Below, in pieces: positions 1 to 6,452 of a DNA stretch of 6,523 bases. The stretch is from Desulfocapsa sp. (GTDB lineage: Bacteria; Desulfobacterota; Desulfobulbia; Desulfobulbales; Desulfocapsaceae): assembly GCA_029942265.1 (NCBI GenBank), contig JAOZTO010000148.1, positions 1 to 6,523 on the forward strand, in the 5' to 3' direction. Numbering within the stretch: the stretch's first letter is position 1; each line of letters starts with the position of its first letter. The translations under genes were made by a program, and so were the position numbers. The notes beneath the pieces are model-generated. The model was not told where the DNA came from and made no database searches. It was given only the letters and a program-made list of their open reading frames with translations.

Positions 1-536
1 ACATTCCCCTTTATGATATTCTTTTTCAGTAAATCATTGACTTCTTCAACCCGGTGTTCATTCAAACCATATTGATTTTCACCAAATATAGGTGGGATGG
101 AACAGACAATTACCTGGGGATGTGTGGGTAATTCAAGAAAACTATTCACTATGTTACGGTAATCGTCAACAAATTCATCAATATATTTCCAATTTCGATC
201 GCTCAAATCATTGGTTCCAAGCATAATCACGACCACATCAGGCTGAGACTGCAATGCACGCTTATACTCATCCGTTTTTATCGCTGGTCGATCTCCGTTA
301 GTCAACACCGTAACACCGTTAACGCCGCTGTTCAATACATTCCAGTTCCCGTTGGAAATTCGACCTAATCTGGCTGGATAACATTGCTTTGACGGACGTG
401 GTAACTTATATCCGTAGGTAATTGAATCCCCGACACACGTTATCCTCAGAGGTTTCAAAGAAACTGTTTTTTCGACACAGGCAGACAAAGAAAACAGAAG
501 TACAAGGAGCAGAGCTGAAAACTTCACAAAACGCAT
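1..536 (-). CDS. SGNH/GDSL-family hydrolase, predicted lipoprotein (C-terminus cut by window edge)
   Basis: This open frame runs without a stop from ATG 536 to the window edge: 178 codons, 3' end missing. It starts with a lipoprotein signal: a short charged n-region (RFVK), a Leu-rich core and a lipobox LSAC with Cys at residue 20. The residue after Cys is Val, not Asp, which fits outer-membrane retention. SGNH blocks follow: block I VGDSIT with the nucleophile Ser at about 38, an NSGVNG segment near 69-74 for the block II Gly, and block III GTND with Asn at about 109. The block V Asp-His pair should lie beyond position 1. Members of this superfamily are esterases, often deacetylases of sugars or glycans; the substrate here cannot be read. 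Five in-frame ATGs lie upstream (548-560). I chose 536 because it gives a normal signal peptide; no good Shine-Dalgarno supports any start. It is separated from the upstream acyltransferase by a repeat element, so it may be transcribed separately. Confidence 0.88.
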   Translation of the reverse strand, partial: MRFVKFSALLLVLLFSLSACVEKTVSLKPLRITCVGDSITYGYKLPRPSKQCYPARLGRISNGNWNVLNSGVNGVTVLTNGDRPAIKTDEYKRALQSQPDVVVIMLGTNDLSDRNWKYIDEFVDDYRNIVNSFLELPTHPQVIVCSIPPIFGENQYGLNEHRVEEVNDLLKKNIIKGN

Positions 537-545
537 TGTTGGTAT

Positions 546-560
546 CATCATCATCATCAT
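546..560 (-). repeat. (ATG)5 trinucleotide run just upstream of the hydrolase start
   Basis: Five consecutive ATG codons on the minus strand, in frame with the hydrolase start at 536. The codons ATA CCA ACA separate them from the chosen ATG. A change in repeat number would not shift the frame, so this is not an on/off phase switch. Confidence 0.8.
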
Positions 561-566
561 TGTATT

Positions 567-596
567 ATTATGGGGTAAAATTGAAAAGTTCGTAAA
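567..596 (-). promoter_or_regulatory. Weak candidate sigma-70-type promoter for the hydrolase gene
   Basis: On the minus strand, CATAAT (572-567, five of six matches to TATAAT) lies 18 nt downstream of TTTACG (596-591, four of six to TTGACA). Transcription would start near 560, leaving a short leader before ATG 536. The -35 half lies inside the truncated repeat copy, so the repeat may have supplied part of the promoter. The region is A+T-rich, so chance matches are likely. Confidence 0.22.
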
Positions 597-625
597 AAGG
601 TCAAATTATAGCTGCTAAGTAAAAA
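590..625. repeat. Truncated second copy of the palindromic element's left end
   Basis: TCGTAAAAAGGTCAAA at 590-605 is identical to 641-656, and GCTAAGTAAAAA at 614-625 is identical to 666-677. The two copies are offset by 51-52 bp and differ only in the short middle part, with one base of length difference. The first copy stops after about 36 bp and lacks the palindromic core. Confidence 0.75.
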
Positions 626-635
626 TTATTATTCA

Positions 636-788
636 TAAGCTCGTAAAAAGGTCAAAATGGATATGGCTAAGTAAAAAACTCCATATGCGAGGCGCGTAAA
701 TTTTAAATTATTTCGGCGCATTAAAGTACGTCGTAATGATTTAAAATTTGCAGCAACGAAGCAGATGGAGAGTTTTTACGACGCCATC
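636..788. mobile_element. MITE-like palindromic repeat element, non-coding
   Basis: About 150 bp with nested inverted repeats. The outer ends are TCGTAAAAA (641-649) and TTTTTACGA (773-781). A second pair is GTAAAAAACTCCAT (671-684) with ATGGAGAGTTTTTAC (765-779). The inner pair AAATTTTAAATTAT (698-711) with ATGATTTAAAATTT (736-749) pairs fully if one G-T is allowed. An 8-bp direct repeat ATTATTCA flanks it (628-635 and 789-796) and could be a target duplication, although it is A+T-rich. There is no coding capacity, so any movement would need a transposase in trans. From memory, similar TTTTTACGA...CGCCATCA elements are dispersed in Desulfobacterota genomes. The right end abuts the acyltransferase stop codon. 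Read from the minus strand, the ATGGAG stem followed by six T could also end transcription. Confidence 0.6.
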
Positions 789-789
789 A

Positions 790-1542
790 TTATTCACGTA
801 ATCGAACAACCTTTGCAGGGACACCGACCGCTATCGCATAATCAGGAATATCCCCTGTCACCAGAGATCCAGCTCCTATCACACAACCTTTTCCAATAGT
901 TGCGCCATCAAGAATTGTTACTGAAGCTCCAATCCAAGTTCCTTCACCTATTGAGACAGGGCCTCGTGAATAAATGCCCTGGTTCATAATTGGCTCAGTC
1001 AAATCATCCATATGATATCGTGCGCCACCGATATAACAGTTCCCAGCTATCAATACAGAAGGAGCAAGTGTTATACCACTTATACTTGAAATAATAGTGT
1101 GGGCGCCAATATCAGAATTGTTCCCAATTTCGAGAGAACCAGTTTTTGCCTGAATAACACAAGCTTTGCTAATAATAACATTATTACCAATTGCTATGGC
1201 AGTTTTACCTTCACAACACCCATCAAGCATAACATAATCATCAATGGCAACACTGTCGCCAACACTGATATACCCAGGTTTGCGAAGTACGATACCTTTG
1301 CCAAGGATAAGACTCCTGCCACATGATTGAAACAGAGAGGCAAGCATCTTTTTTCTCAGAAGATACCCAAGTCCCCCACCAAGATTTATGCAAAATAGTG
1401 CAGCCAGTTCAAACTGAAATAGTTTAAAAAATCCAGCATCTTTTCCAAGCACCTTGGCACGATAGGCACTTAAAGCACCTCCTGATTGTTGATGCAGTTG
1501 ACTGCTGAGATTATCTTTGGCAATATCCTTAGAGCCAGTCAT
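790..1542 (-). CDS. Left-handed beta-helix (hexapeptide-repeat) O-acyltransferase, WbbJ/maltose-acetyltransferase type
   Basis: A predicted acetyl- or acyl-CoA-dependent O-acyltransferase of 250 residues. The N-terminal ~80 residues are helical and include an amphipathic or membrane-associating stretch (FELAALFCINLGGGLGYLL). A left-handed beta-helix of hexapeptide turns follows from about 90 to 240 (IGNNVIISKA, IGEGTWIGASVTIL, IGKGCVIGAG), ending in the classic GVPAKVV cap. The RYHMDD...PIMNQG segment carries the probable catalytic His (about residue 177). The frame extends to an ATG at 1584, but those 14 extra residues lie over the C-terminus of the upstream SDR gene and do not look like this family, so I start at ATG 1542, overlapping that gene by 14 nt. 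Neither start has a strong ribosome site; the overlap suggests coupling. In this locus it most likely acetylates a sugar of the glycan or its lipid-linked precursor; the acceptor is unknown. Confidence 0.85.
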   Translation of the reverse strand: MTGSKDIAKDNLSSQLHQQSGGALSAYRAKVLGKDAGFFKLFQFELAALFCINLGGGLGYLLRKKMLASLFQSCGRSLILGKGIVLRKPGYISVGDSVAIDDYVMLDGCCEGKTAIAIGNNVIISKACVIQAKTGSLEIGNNSDIGAHTIISSISGITLAPSVLIAGNCYIGGARYHMDDLTEPIMNQGIYSRGPVSIGEGTWIGASVTILDGATIGKGCVIGAGSLVTGDIPDYAIAVGVPAKVVRLRE

Positions 1543-2542
1543 GACTTTTATACCATTTGGCCGATTCAATAATCCCTTCTTCATTCTCGTAAATCGGCTG
1601 ATATCCTAGAATATCACGCATCTTGGCGGTACTGAAATTTCTATCCTTGGAATAAAAAGCAACTCTACGTCTATAAATAGGAGGTTCGATTTTAAAAGGT
1701 TTACATAAGGCTTCGCACACATCTCCCATAAGAAAAAACGGGCCAATCGGCAGACGAATAACACGAAGTTTATTATCATATTCTTTTGCAATAATAGCTG
1801 CCATATCTTCTAGTTGAATAGGTTCACTTGATCCTATGATAAACGCTTCACCTATTGCCTTTTCTTCAACGGCAGCTTTCAACATCCCACCGACCAAATC
1901 TTCAACATGAACAAGATGGTACCAGCATTTACCCTTTCCAAGAATAGGGAAAATGGATTTTGTGGCCATCTTATAGAGCTTCAATAGTCGTGGTTCACCT
2001 GGACCATAAATAGCACAGGGTCTGATAATGGAAAACGGCAGGTTGTTTTTGACGCCAAATTCAGTAATCCATATATCCGCTTCAGCTTTGGTTCGTTGGT
2101 ATCCATCACCTGGTGCAAACGGAGAATTTTCGTCACCTGGAGGATTGACAATATGTCCATGCACACCCATGGTGGAAACATGGACAAAGCGTTTAAAATC
2201 CGGTTGTTTTAAAGCCTCTTCACAAAGCAGTTGAGTACTTCCAACGTGAACATTCCAGTAATCCTGTTCGGTACTTTTGGCTTCCCGAAATGCTGCCGCC
2301 ACATGAAATACATACTCTATTCCATCCATTGCCTTATGAATGGTGTCTTTGTCAAATATTTCACCACGAATCCACTCCACATCCATATCTGTAAACGGAT
2401 CGAGATTAGAACTTGCCCGTGCTATAGCTCTTACCTTTGCACCAGCTTCCAAAAGTCGTCTTACCAGCACGATGCCGGTGTAACCCGTTGCTCCTGTTAC
2501 CAAGACATTACTGCCCTGCGGTACTGTTGTTTGATTTGTCAT
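1529..2542 (-). CDS. NAD(P)-dependent epimerase/dehydratase/reductase, extended SDR family
   Basis: 337 residues, a normal length for an extended short-chain dehydrogenase. The N-terminal Rossmann motif GATGYTG is at 17-23. HVSTMGVHG (121-129) gives the active-site Ser/Thr, Y148 and K152 form YxxxK, and RPCAIYGPGE (174-183) follows. The C-terminal part has FYSKDRNFSTAKMRDILGY (297-314), a pattern I associate with dihydroflavonol-reductase-like, 3-beta-hydroxysteroid-dehydrogenase-like and 'hopanoid-associated sugar epimerase' proteins rather than with GalE or RmlB. It may therefore act on a nucleotide sugar, a lipid-linked sugar or a polyisoprenoid-type substrate; the sequence does not decide. 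The ATG at 2542 lies 19 nt after the glycosyltransferase stop and has no clear Shine-Dalgarno. The 3' end overlaps the acyltransferase start, placing both in one operon with the GT4 gene. Confidence 0.87.
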   Translation of the reverse strand: MTNQTTVPQGSNVLVTGATGYTGIVLVRRLLEAGAKVRAIARASSNLDPFTDMDVEWIRGEIFDKDTIHKAMDGIEYVFHVAAAFREAKSTEQDYWNVHVGSTQLLCEEALKQPDFKRFVHVSTMGVHGHIVNPPGDENSPFAPGDGYQRTKAEADIWITEFGVKNNLPFSIIRPCAIYGPGEPRLLKLYKMATKSIFPILGKGKCWYHLVHVEDLVGGMLKAAVEEKAIGEAFIIGSSEPIQLEDMAAIIAKEYDNKLRVIRLPIGPFFLMGDVCEALCKPFKIEPPIYRRRVAFYSKDRNFSTAKMRDILGYQPIYENEEGIIESAKWYKSHDWL

Positions 2543-2561
2543 TGTTTTTGTAATCTACAGT

Positions 2562-3722
2562 TTATATTTGATCTTTAATCCAGTTGTAAAGTTCATCCAC
2601 CCGACGTTTATGAGATGAATATACATGATCTTTTTCAACTAAAGCTTTCCCGTTTTTCCCAAGACGCTCACGAAGTTGTGGATTTCCTGCAAGATCCCGA
2701 ATACCCAATCCAAATAATTCGGGTGTAGCATCAGCAAGATACGCCTCATTTGCCGTAACTATCTGTGTATGTGTATATAACTTAGTGAGAAGCACAGGTT
2801 TTCCTGAATGCATATAAGGAAAAATTTTCATTGGTGTATTCACCCCTTTAATTCTTGGGGCAACCAGTATATCCGCCTCTGCAAGGTAACGATCAAGATC
2901 AGAAAACGGTTTAGGGCCAAGAAAATGCACTCTCCCTGCCACTCCAAGTTTTGTCGCCTTCTTCTTATAGTGGCTAATATCCTCAGGAATTCCCCCAATG
3001 ATAACAAGCTGAACATCGCTATTGATCGCAGTTACATGGGGAAAACTATCAATAAGCAGATCAATCCCCTGATACGTTTCAAGATTACCGCAATAGAGCA
3101 GAATCAGCCCTTCAGCATTGATCTCTTTTGTCAAGAATCCTGTTTTGGGAAGATCAGGATTTTGTAGCTGCGAAATATCATGGAGTGTTACTGTCTTCTT
3201 TGATCCATTTTTTTCACATAATTCAGCAAGTGCATTACACACTGGTGCATTTGCAATTGCACCACGCATGGCCAAGCCTTCAAAGAAATTAAAGACAGGC
3301 GCAAAAATCTTTAACCATCCGCATTTTTCAACCAATTGCTGAGCATTTGATGAATCTATATCGTACACATAGGGCACTTTATAAAAAAACTTCATAAACA
3401 TGGCTATATATACAGCTTCCTCACCAGCATGAAGAACGTCATATTTATTATGACGAACCAGTTTCCACACATACAGAAACATAAAGAAATCAATCCAAAG
3501 TTTCTTTAAAGAAAAGCCGGGCCGTGTTCCGCCAATATTCCAGGGAAGAGGCACACGATGAAATGTAACATGGGGCAATTGTATATCCTCACCTTCCGGG
3601 TAAACAACAGCATCTACATCCATATCATCACGCTCGGACAGAGCCTGTAAAACCAGCTTCACATCAATAGGTGTACCCCTATTGATAAAAAAGGGTTGTG
3701 GTGCCAGCAACAAAACTTTCAT
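2562..3722 (-). CDS. Glycosyltransferase family 4 (GT-B fold)
   Basis: 386 residues from ATG 3722 (387 from the adjoining GTG at 3725). The N-terminal half starts LLLAPQPFFINRGTPID, with DVLHAGEEAVYIA near 97-109 as in the acceptor-binding domain of many EPS-cluster GT4 enzymes. The C-terminal half has YCGNLETYQGIDLLI (211-225), VQLVIIGG (238-245), VHFLGP (266-271) and VAPRIKGVNTPMKIFPYMHSGKPV (288-311). That last block is the nucleotide-sugar donor region; it has the TPMK-type variant instead of the usual E-x7-E. It should retain the donor sugar's anomeric configuration and act at the inner membrane face on a lipid-linked acceptor. Donor and acceptor are unknown, though the coupling to galE makes UDP-Gal or UDP-GalNAc a reasonable guess. 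Both GTG and ATG fit the GGAGAGG site (7 or 10 nt spacing); I prefer ATG because the family typically begins MK(V/I)L. Confidence 0.9.
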   Translation of the reverse strand: MKVLLLAPQPFFINRGTPIDVKLVLQALSERDDMDVDAVVYPEGEDIQLPHVTFHRVPLPWNIGGTRPGFSLKKLWIDFFMFLYVWKLVRHNKYDVLHAGEEAVYIAMFMKFFYKVPYVYDIDSSNAQQLVEKCGWLKIFAPVFNFFEGLAMRGAIANAPVCNALAELCEKNGSKKTVTLHDISQLQNPDLPKTGFLTKEINAEGLILLYCGNLETYQGIDLLIDSFPHVTAINSDVQLVIIGGIPEDISHYKKKATKLGVAGRVHFLGPKPFSDLDRYLAEADILVAPRIKGVNTPMKIFPYMHSGKPVLLTKLYTHTQIVTANEAYLADATPELFGLGIRDLAGNPQLRERLGKNGKALVEKDHVYSSHKRRVDELYNWIKDQI

Positions 3723-3724
3723 CA

Positions 3725-4720
3725 CTATTTATCCTCTCCATAGCCATCAGGATTAGTGGAATGCCAGTCCCAGGCAGTTTGAAGAATGGTTTCAAGAGTA
3801 TTGAATTCAGGCTTCCAGTTAAGTTCCTGAATGGCTCTGGCAGCAGAGCCAACAAGTATTGCAGGATCTCCATCCCGTCTATCTGCGAACGTATAAGCAA
3901 TATCAGTTCCACTAACCTTAGAAGCTGTACTGATAACATCGAGTATTGAATAGCCGTTACCGTTGCCAAGATTATACTTCTTACTGCTTCCACCATCAAG
4001 TAAATGTAGCAAAGCAAGATAGTGCGCTTGGGCAAGATCGTTAATATGAATATAATCTCTAATACAGGTTCCATCCTCTGTGAGATAATCGTTCCCAAAT
4101 ACAGTCAATTCTTTTAATCTGCCAAGAGCCGCAGAAAGCACAAGGGGGATAAGATGTGTTTCCGGAGTATGGTCTTCTCCAATTTCTCCTTCAGGGTCTG
4201 CACCGGCAGCATTGAAATATCTGAGACATACAGATCGTAATCCGTTTGCGTTATCCAGATCATCAAGGATAGTTTCCATCATCAGTTTCGTGCGGCCATA
4301 GGGATTAATGGGCTGTTGCGTCTCATTTTCGCTGATGGGTAAAAATTCAGGCTCACCATAGGTTGCGCAACTCGATGAAAAAATCATTTTATCCACACCA
4401 TGCTCAAGCATCGATGCAAGGAGTCCAATGGTTGCAGCAACATTATTTTGGTAATATTTCAAAGGCTCAGTAACGGACTCACCAACATAGCAGAACGCAG
4501 CAAAATGCATGACTGCCTTAATATCATGTTCTTTAAAGATTTTTGCGAGTAGCTGCTTATCATCAAGTTCACCTTCGTACAGAGGTCCCCACTTCACTGA
4601 TTGTTTATGTCCAAGACTCAGATTGTCAAGCACAACAGGGGTGAGTCCCTTTGCATGGAGGTACTTACACATATGAGATCCAATATATCCGGCACCGCCG
4701 ACAACCAGTATTTCAGACAT
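3725..4720 (-). CDS. galE: UDP-glucose 4-epimerase (GalE)
   Basis: Interconverts UDP-glucose and UDP-galactose in the cytoplasm with tightly bound NAD+, supplying galactose-type donors for the glycan. At 331 residues it has normal GalE length. It shows GGAGYIGSH (8-16), MHFAAFCYVGES (71-82), FSSSCATYGEP (114-124) with the catalytic Ser, Y141-GRT-K145, RYFNAAGADPEG (167-178), RDYIHINDLA (221-230) and YNLGNGNGYS (249-258). By ungapped alignment from GD(L)PAYWAD of E. coli GalE to GDPAILVGS here, the gatekeeper Tyr299 position is Leu289, so activity on UDP-GlcNAc/UDP-GalNAc cannot be excluded. The ATG at 4720 has a good GGAG site 5 nt upstream. The gene stop abuts the GT4 start. An 82-nt gap with a predicted leader hairpin separates it from the oxidoreductase. 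Confidence 0.95.
   Translation of the reverse strand: MSEILVVGGAGYIGSHMCKYLHAKGLTPVVLDNLSLGHKQSVKWGPLYEGELDDKQLLAKIFKEHDIKAVMHFAAFCYVGESVTEPLKYYQNNVAATIGLLASMLEHGVDKMIFSSSCATYGEPEFLPISENETQQPINPYGRTKLMMETILDDLDNANGLRSVCLRYFNAAGADPEGEIGEDHTPETHLIPLVLSAALGRLKELTVFGNDYLTEDGTCIRDYIHINDLAQAHYLALLHLLDGGSSKKYNLGNGNGYSILDVISTASKVSGTDIAYTFADRRDGDPAILVGSAARAIQELNWKPEFNTLETILQTAWDWHSTNPDGYGEDK
3733..3739 (-). promoter_or_regulatory. Ribosome binding site GGAGAGG of the GT4 gene, inside the galE 3' end
   Basis: GGAGAGG lies in the last galE codons, 7 nt before GTG 3725 and 10 nt before ATG 3722. The galE stop TAG shares its last base with the GTG. This arrangement is typical of translational coupling, so galE and the transferase are probably made in fixed proportion. 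Confidence 0.7.
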
Positions 4721-4725
4721 TTTTT

Positions 4726-4729
4726 CTCC
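4726..4729 (-). promoter_or_regulatory. galE: Ribosome binding site GGAG of galE
   Basis: On the minus strand, TGGAGAAAAA immediately precedes ATG 4720, with 5 nt between GGAG and the start codon. It fixes the galE start and lies just downstream of the predicted leader hairpin. Confidence 0.75.
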
Positions 4730-4736
4730 ATTACAG

Positions 4737-4771
4737 GTAACTATTCAGCTGCACCCCATCTAAACAGTTAC
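4737..4771 (-). promoter_or_regulatory. Predicted galE leader hairpin
   Basis: In the minus-strand RNA, GUAACUGUUUAG (4771-4760) can pair over all 12 positions with CUGAAUAGUUAC (4748-4737), with two G-U pairs and an 11-nt loop. The stem ends 7 nt before the GGAG of galE. No T-run follows, so it is not a standard intrinsic terminator. It could protect the mRNA end, slow translation initiation or bind a protein; none of this is shown by the sequence alone. Confidence 0.4.
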
Positions 4772-4814
4772 AATTCAGTGTTTTGCCAACTATCAGTGCT
4801 AGCTAAACAGTTAC
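4760..4814. repeat. Direct repeat CTAAACAGTTAC at the oxidoreductase stop and in the galE leader
   Basis: The 12-mer CTAAACAGTTAC occurs at 4760-4771 and again at 4803-4814, 43 bp apart. The second copy encodes the last residues (V-T-V) and TAG stop of the oxidoreductase; the first is the upstream arm of the leader hairpin. A TCAGTG 6-mer is also doubled between them (4775-4780 and 4793-4798). Confidence 0.65.
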
Positions 4815-6452
4815 CATTACAGCACCGGAACTTTCAATTTCGCTCTGCAACTGTTCCGGTGTCCACTTAAGTATCGAAGCCATTTCTTCAGCTATTGTTT
4901 GCAATTCATCGTTCTGAAGACTACTTACGCCTCCAGCAAAAAAACGACGCTGAATTAAATCCTCAAGAGATACTACCATTTCTTCGCAAATAAAAAAACC
5001 AGTCATTCCCCTTAGTATTTCTTCGTTTGTTGCAATGCTCTCTTTATCTGGTTTTTCTTGCAAGATATAGGTATCAAGCACCCAAGGTAATTCTGTACCA
5101 ACTATTGAAAACAATGTACTTATTTTATCAGCCGGTAGTCTTCCTAAATACTGTTCTTGTATTTCAGACAGGTGCCTGGATTCATCGTCCACGGGGCTAC
5201 CTATCGGCAGGTTGTGAGCAGAATGAACATTGGTGAGTTGGTGCTGGGGAAAGAGCTTTACCAGAGCTTTGTAAGATACATCAAAAGCAGTAGTAAATTT
5301 CACCCCTACTACCTGCAAGATATCCCCTGATTTTTCACGCTCACGATCAACTAGTAAATAGTGCGGTAGAATGCATTCTGCTGGTTTTTTCCGGGTATCC
5401 GCAGTTCCGGGAACATATCCAAAATGGGTATGTAAAATTGCTGGTTTTTGCTTTGATTGTATATAACTATCATGAACTTCACTGTTCAGTTGTTGCGCTG
5501 TTTCCGATGCATCAACACGCTCCCTTGGAATCGATCCGCCATTTTCCCAAATAGTTCCTGAAATAGAGCAATTCTTCCAGGGAAGTACAAAGAAAAACCC
5601 GGGTCGTTCCCGGTTTTTAGGCTTTAATGCTATGGATGCGGGCGCATCAGTCAGTTTCTCTGTAATTATATTCACTCCGGAAATTAATCGAAGTTTTTCA
5701 AGTTCTTCTGGTATTGCACCAAGTCCAAATGTATCCTTGAGCCAGGGGCCTGTACACAATGCAATTTTTCGAGTCCTGCATGTATGTTCACACCCCGTCA
5801 GACGATCTTTAATCACAACAGAAAGAGTTGATGCGTCAATTCGTTTTATTGAAGTCAATTCTGCATAATTTGCAATACTGGCCTCAAGACTTGCTGCACG
5901 TTTAAGCAGAGCGATTATGGCACGTTCAGGTTCGACACAAAGACCATCATACCAATATGCTGCTCCTCGCAATTTTTCAGTAGCAAGACCTGGAAACATA
6001 GCTTTCAGTTTATCAACTGACAGGAGAACTGGTTGTTTATCCTGATGTGCTGCAAGCCCTTCACGGTAAATGAGTTTTTGCAAAAACCGGTAGATGATAA
6101 AGGCAATCCCCATGGCTTCTCGTGATTTTGTTGCCCACCCGGAAAGAGGAAGCACACATCCCATCGGCTGTACAAGATGCGGAAAAAGCGCATAAAAACG
6201 CTGCCGTTCACGAATGGATTCAAGTACCCGTTTTATATCAAGAGACTGTAGATAGCGTAACCCACCATGAATAACTTTTTGAGAATTTGCAGAGGTATGA
6301 GCGCAGAAATCATCTTTTTCAACAAGCCCTACTTTGAGCGTGTTTAATGCTCCATAATAGGCCATGGCCGCACCATGGATACCACCACCAACAACAAGAA
6401 GATCAAGAGGTTCATCGTTTGAATTAGGGATATTACGTTTCATTGGTACCAT
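4803..6452 (-). CDS. GlpD-family FAD-dependent oxidoreductase, diverged substrate site
   Basis: 549 residues. The FAD-binding Rossmann fold has LLVVGGGIHGAAM (18-30) and Glu45 for the adenosine ribose. SANSQKVIHGGLRYL (54-68) is the GlpD flavin/substrate motif, and YDGLCVEPERAI (168-179) follows. A GlpD-type C-terminal helical domain spans roughly 415-545. Classical GlpD oxidises glycerol 3-phosphate to dihydroxyacetone phosphate and passes electrons to quinone. Compared from memory with E. coli GlpD, Arg54 (here 66), Tyr55 (67) and Lys354 (385) are kept. Arg317 of GVRPL is replaced in FGYVPG (Val347), and Arg332 of TRDY is replaced in LPHY (Pro363). GGKLTTYR reads GVKFTTAF. I therefore call the family firmly but not the substrate. 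It lies upstream of galE in a glycan locus, where it may oxidise a different polyol phosphate or sugar intermediate. The ATG at 6452 has only a weak GAG site; ATG 6443 is an alternative. Confidence 0.85.
   Translation of the reverse strand: MVPMKRNIPNSNDEPLDLLVVGGGIHGAAMAYYGALNTLKVGLVEKDDFCAHTSANSQKVIHGGLRYLQSLDIKRVLESIRERQRFYALFPHLVQPMGCVLPLSGWATKSREAMGIAFIIYRFLQKLIYREGLAAHQDKQPVLLSVDKLKAMFPGLATEKLRGAAYWYDGLCVEPERAIIALLKRAASLEASIANYAELTSIKRIDASTLSVVIKDRLTGCEHTCRTRKIALCTGPWLKDTFGLGAIPEELEKLRLISGVNIITEKLTDAPASIALKPKNRERPGFFFVLPWKNCSISGTIWENGGSIPRERVDASETAQQLNSEVHDSYIQSKQKPAILHTHFGYVPGTADTRKKPAECILPHYLLVDREREKSGDILQVVGVKFTTAFDVSYKALVKLFPQHQLTNVHSAHNLPIGSPVDDESRHLSEIQEQYLGRLPADKISTLFSIVGTELPWVLDTYILQEKPDKESIATNEEILRGMTGFFICEEMVVSLEDLIQRRFFAGGVSSLQNDELQTIAEEMASILKWTPEQLQSEIESSGAVMVTV

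Noticed and set aside
546..560. Phase-variable microsatellite
   Set aside because: The unit is three bases, so slippage would not change frame or switch the gene off.
590..692. Possible CRISPR-like spaced repeats
   Set aside because: Only two copies, imperfect, and explained by the left end of the palindromic element.
1543..1584. Longer start (ATG 1584) for the acyltransferase
   Set aside because: The added 14 residues are the other-frame reading of the SDR C-terminus, and a start at 1542 gives the normal short overlap.
2231..2578. 115-codon plus-strand frame
   Set aside because: Antisense to the SDR Rossmann domain; a Cys/His-rich shadow translation, not a credible gene.
2808..3167. 119-codon plus-strand frame
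   Set aside because: Antisense to the middle of the GT4 gene; its translation is low-complexity and matches no family I recognise.
3679..4098. 139-codon minus-strand frame across the galE/GT4 junction
   Set aside because: It lies in another frame inside two genes with clear family motifs, and its translation shows no domain.
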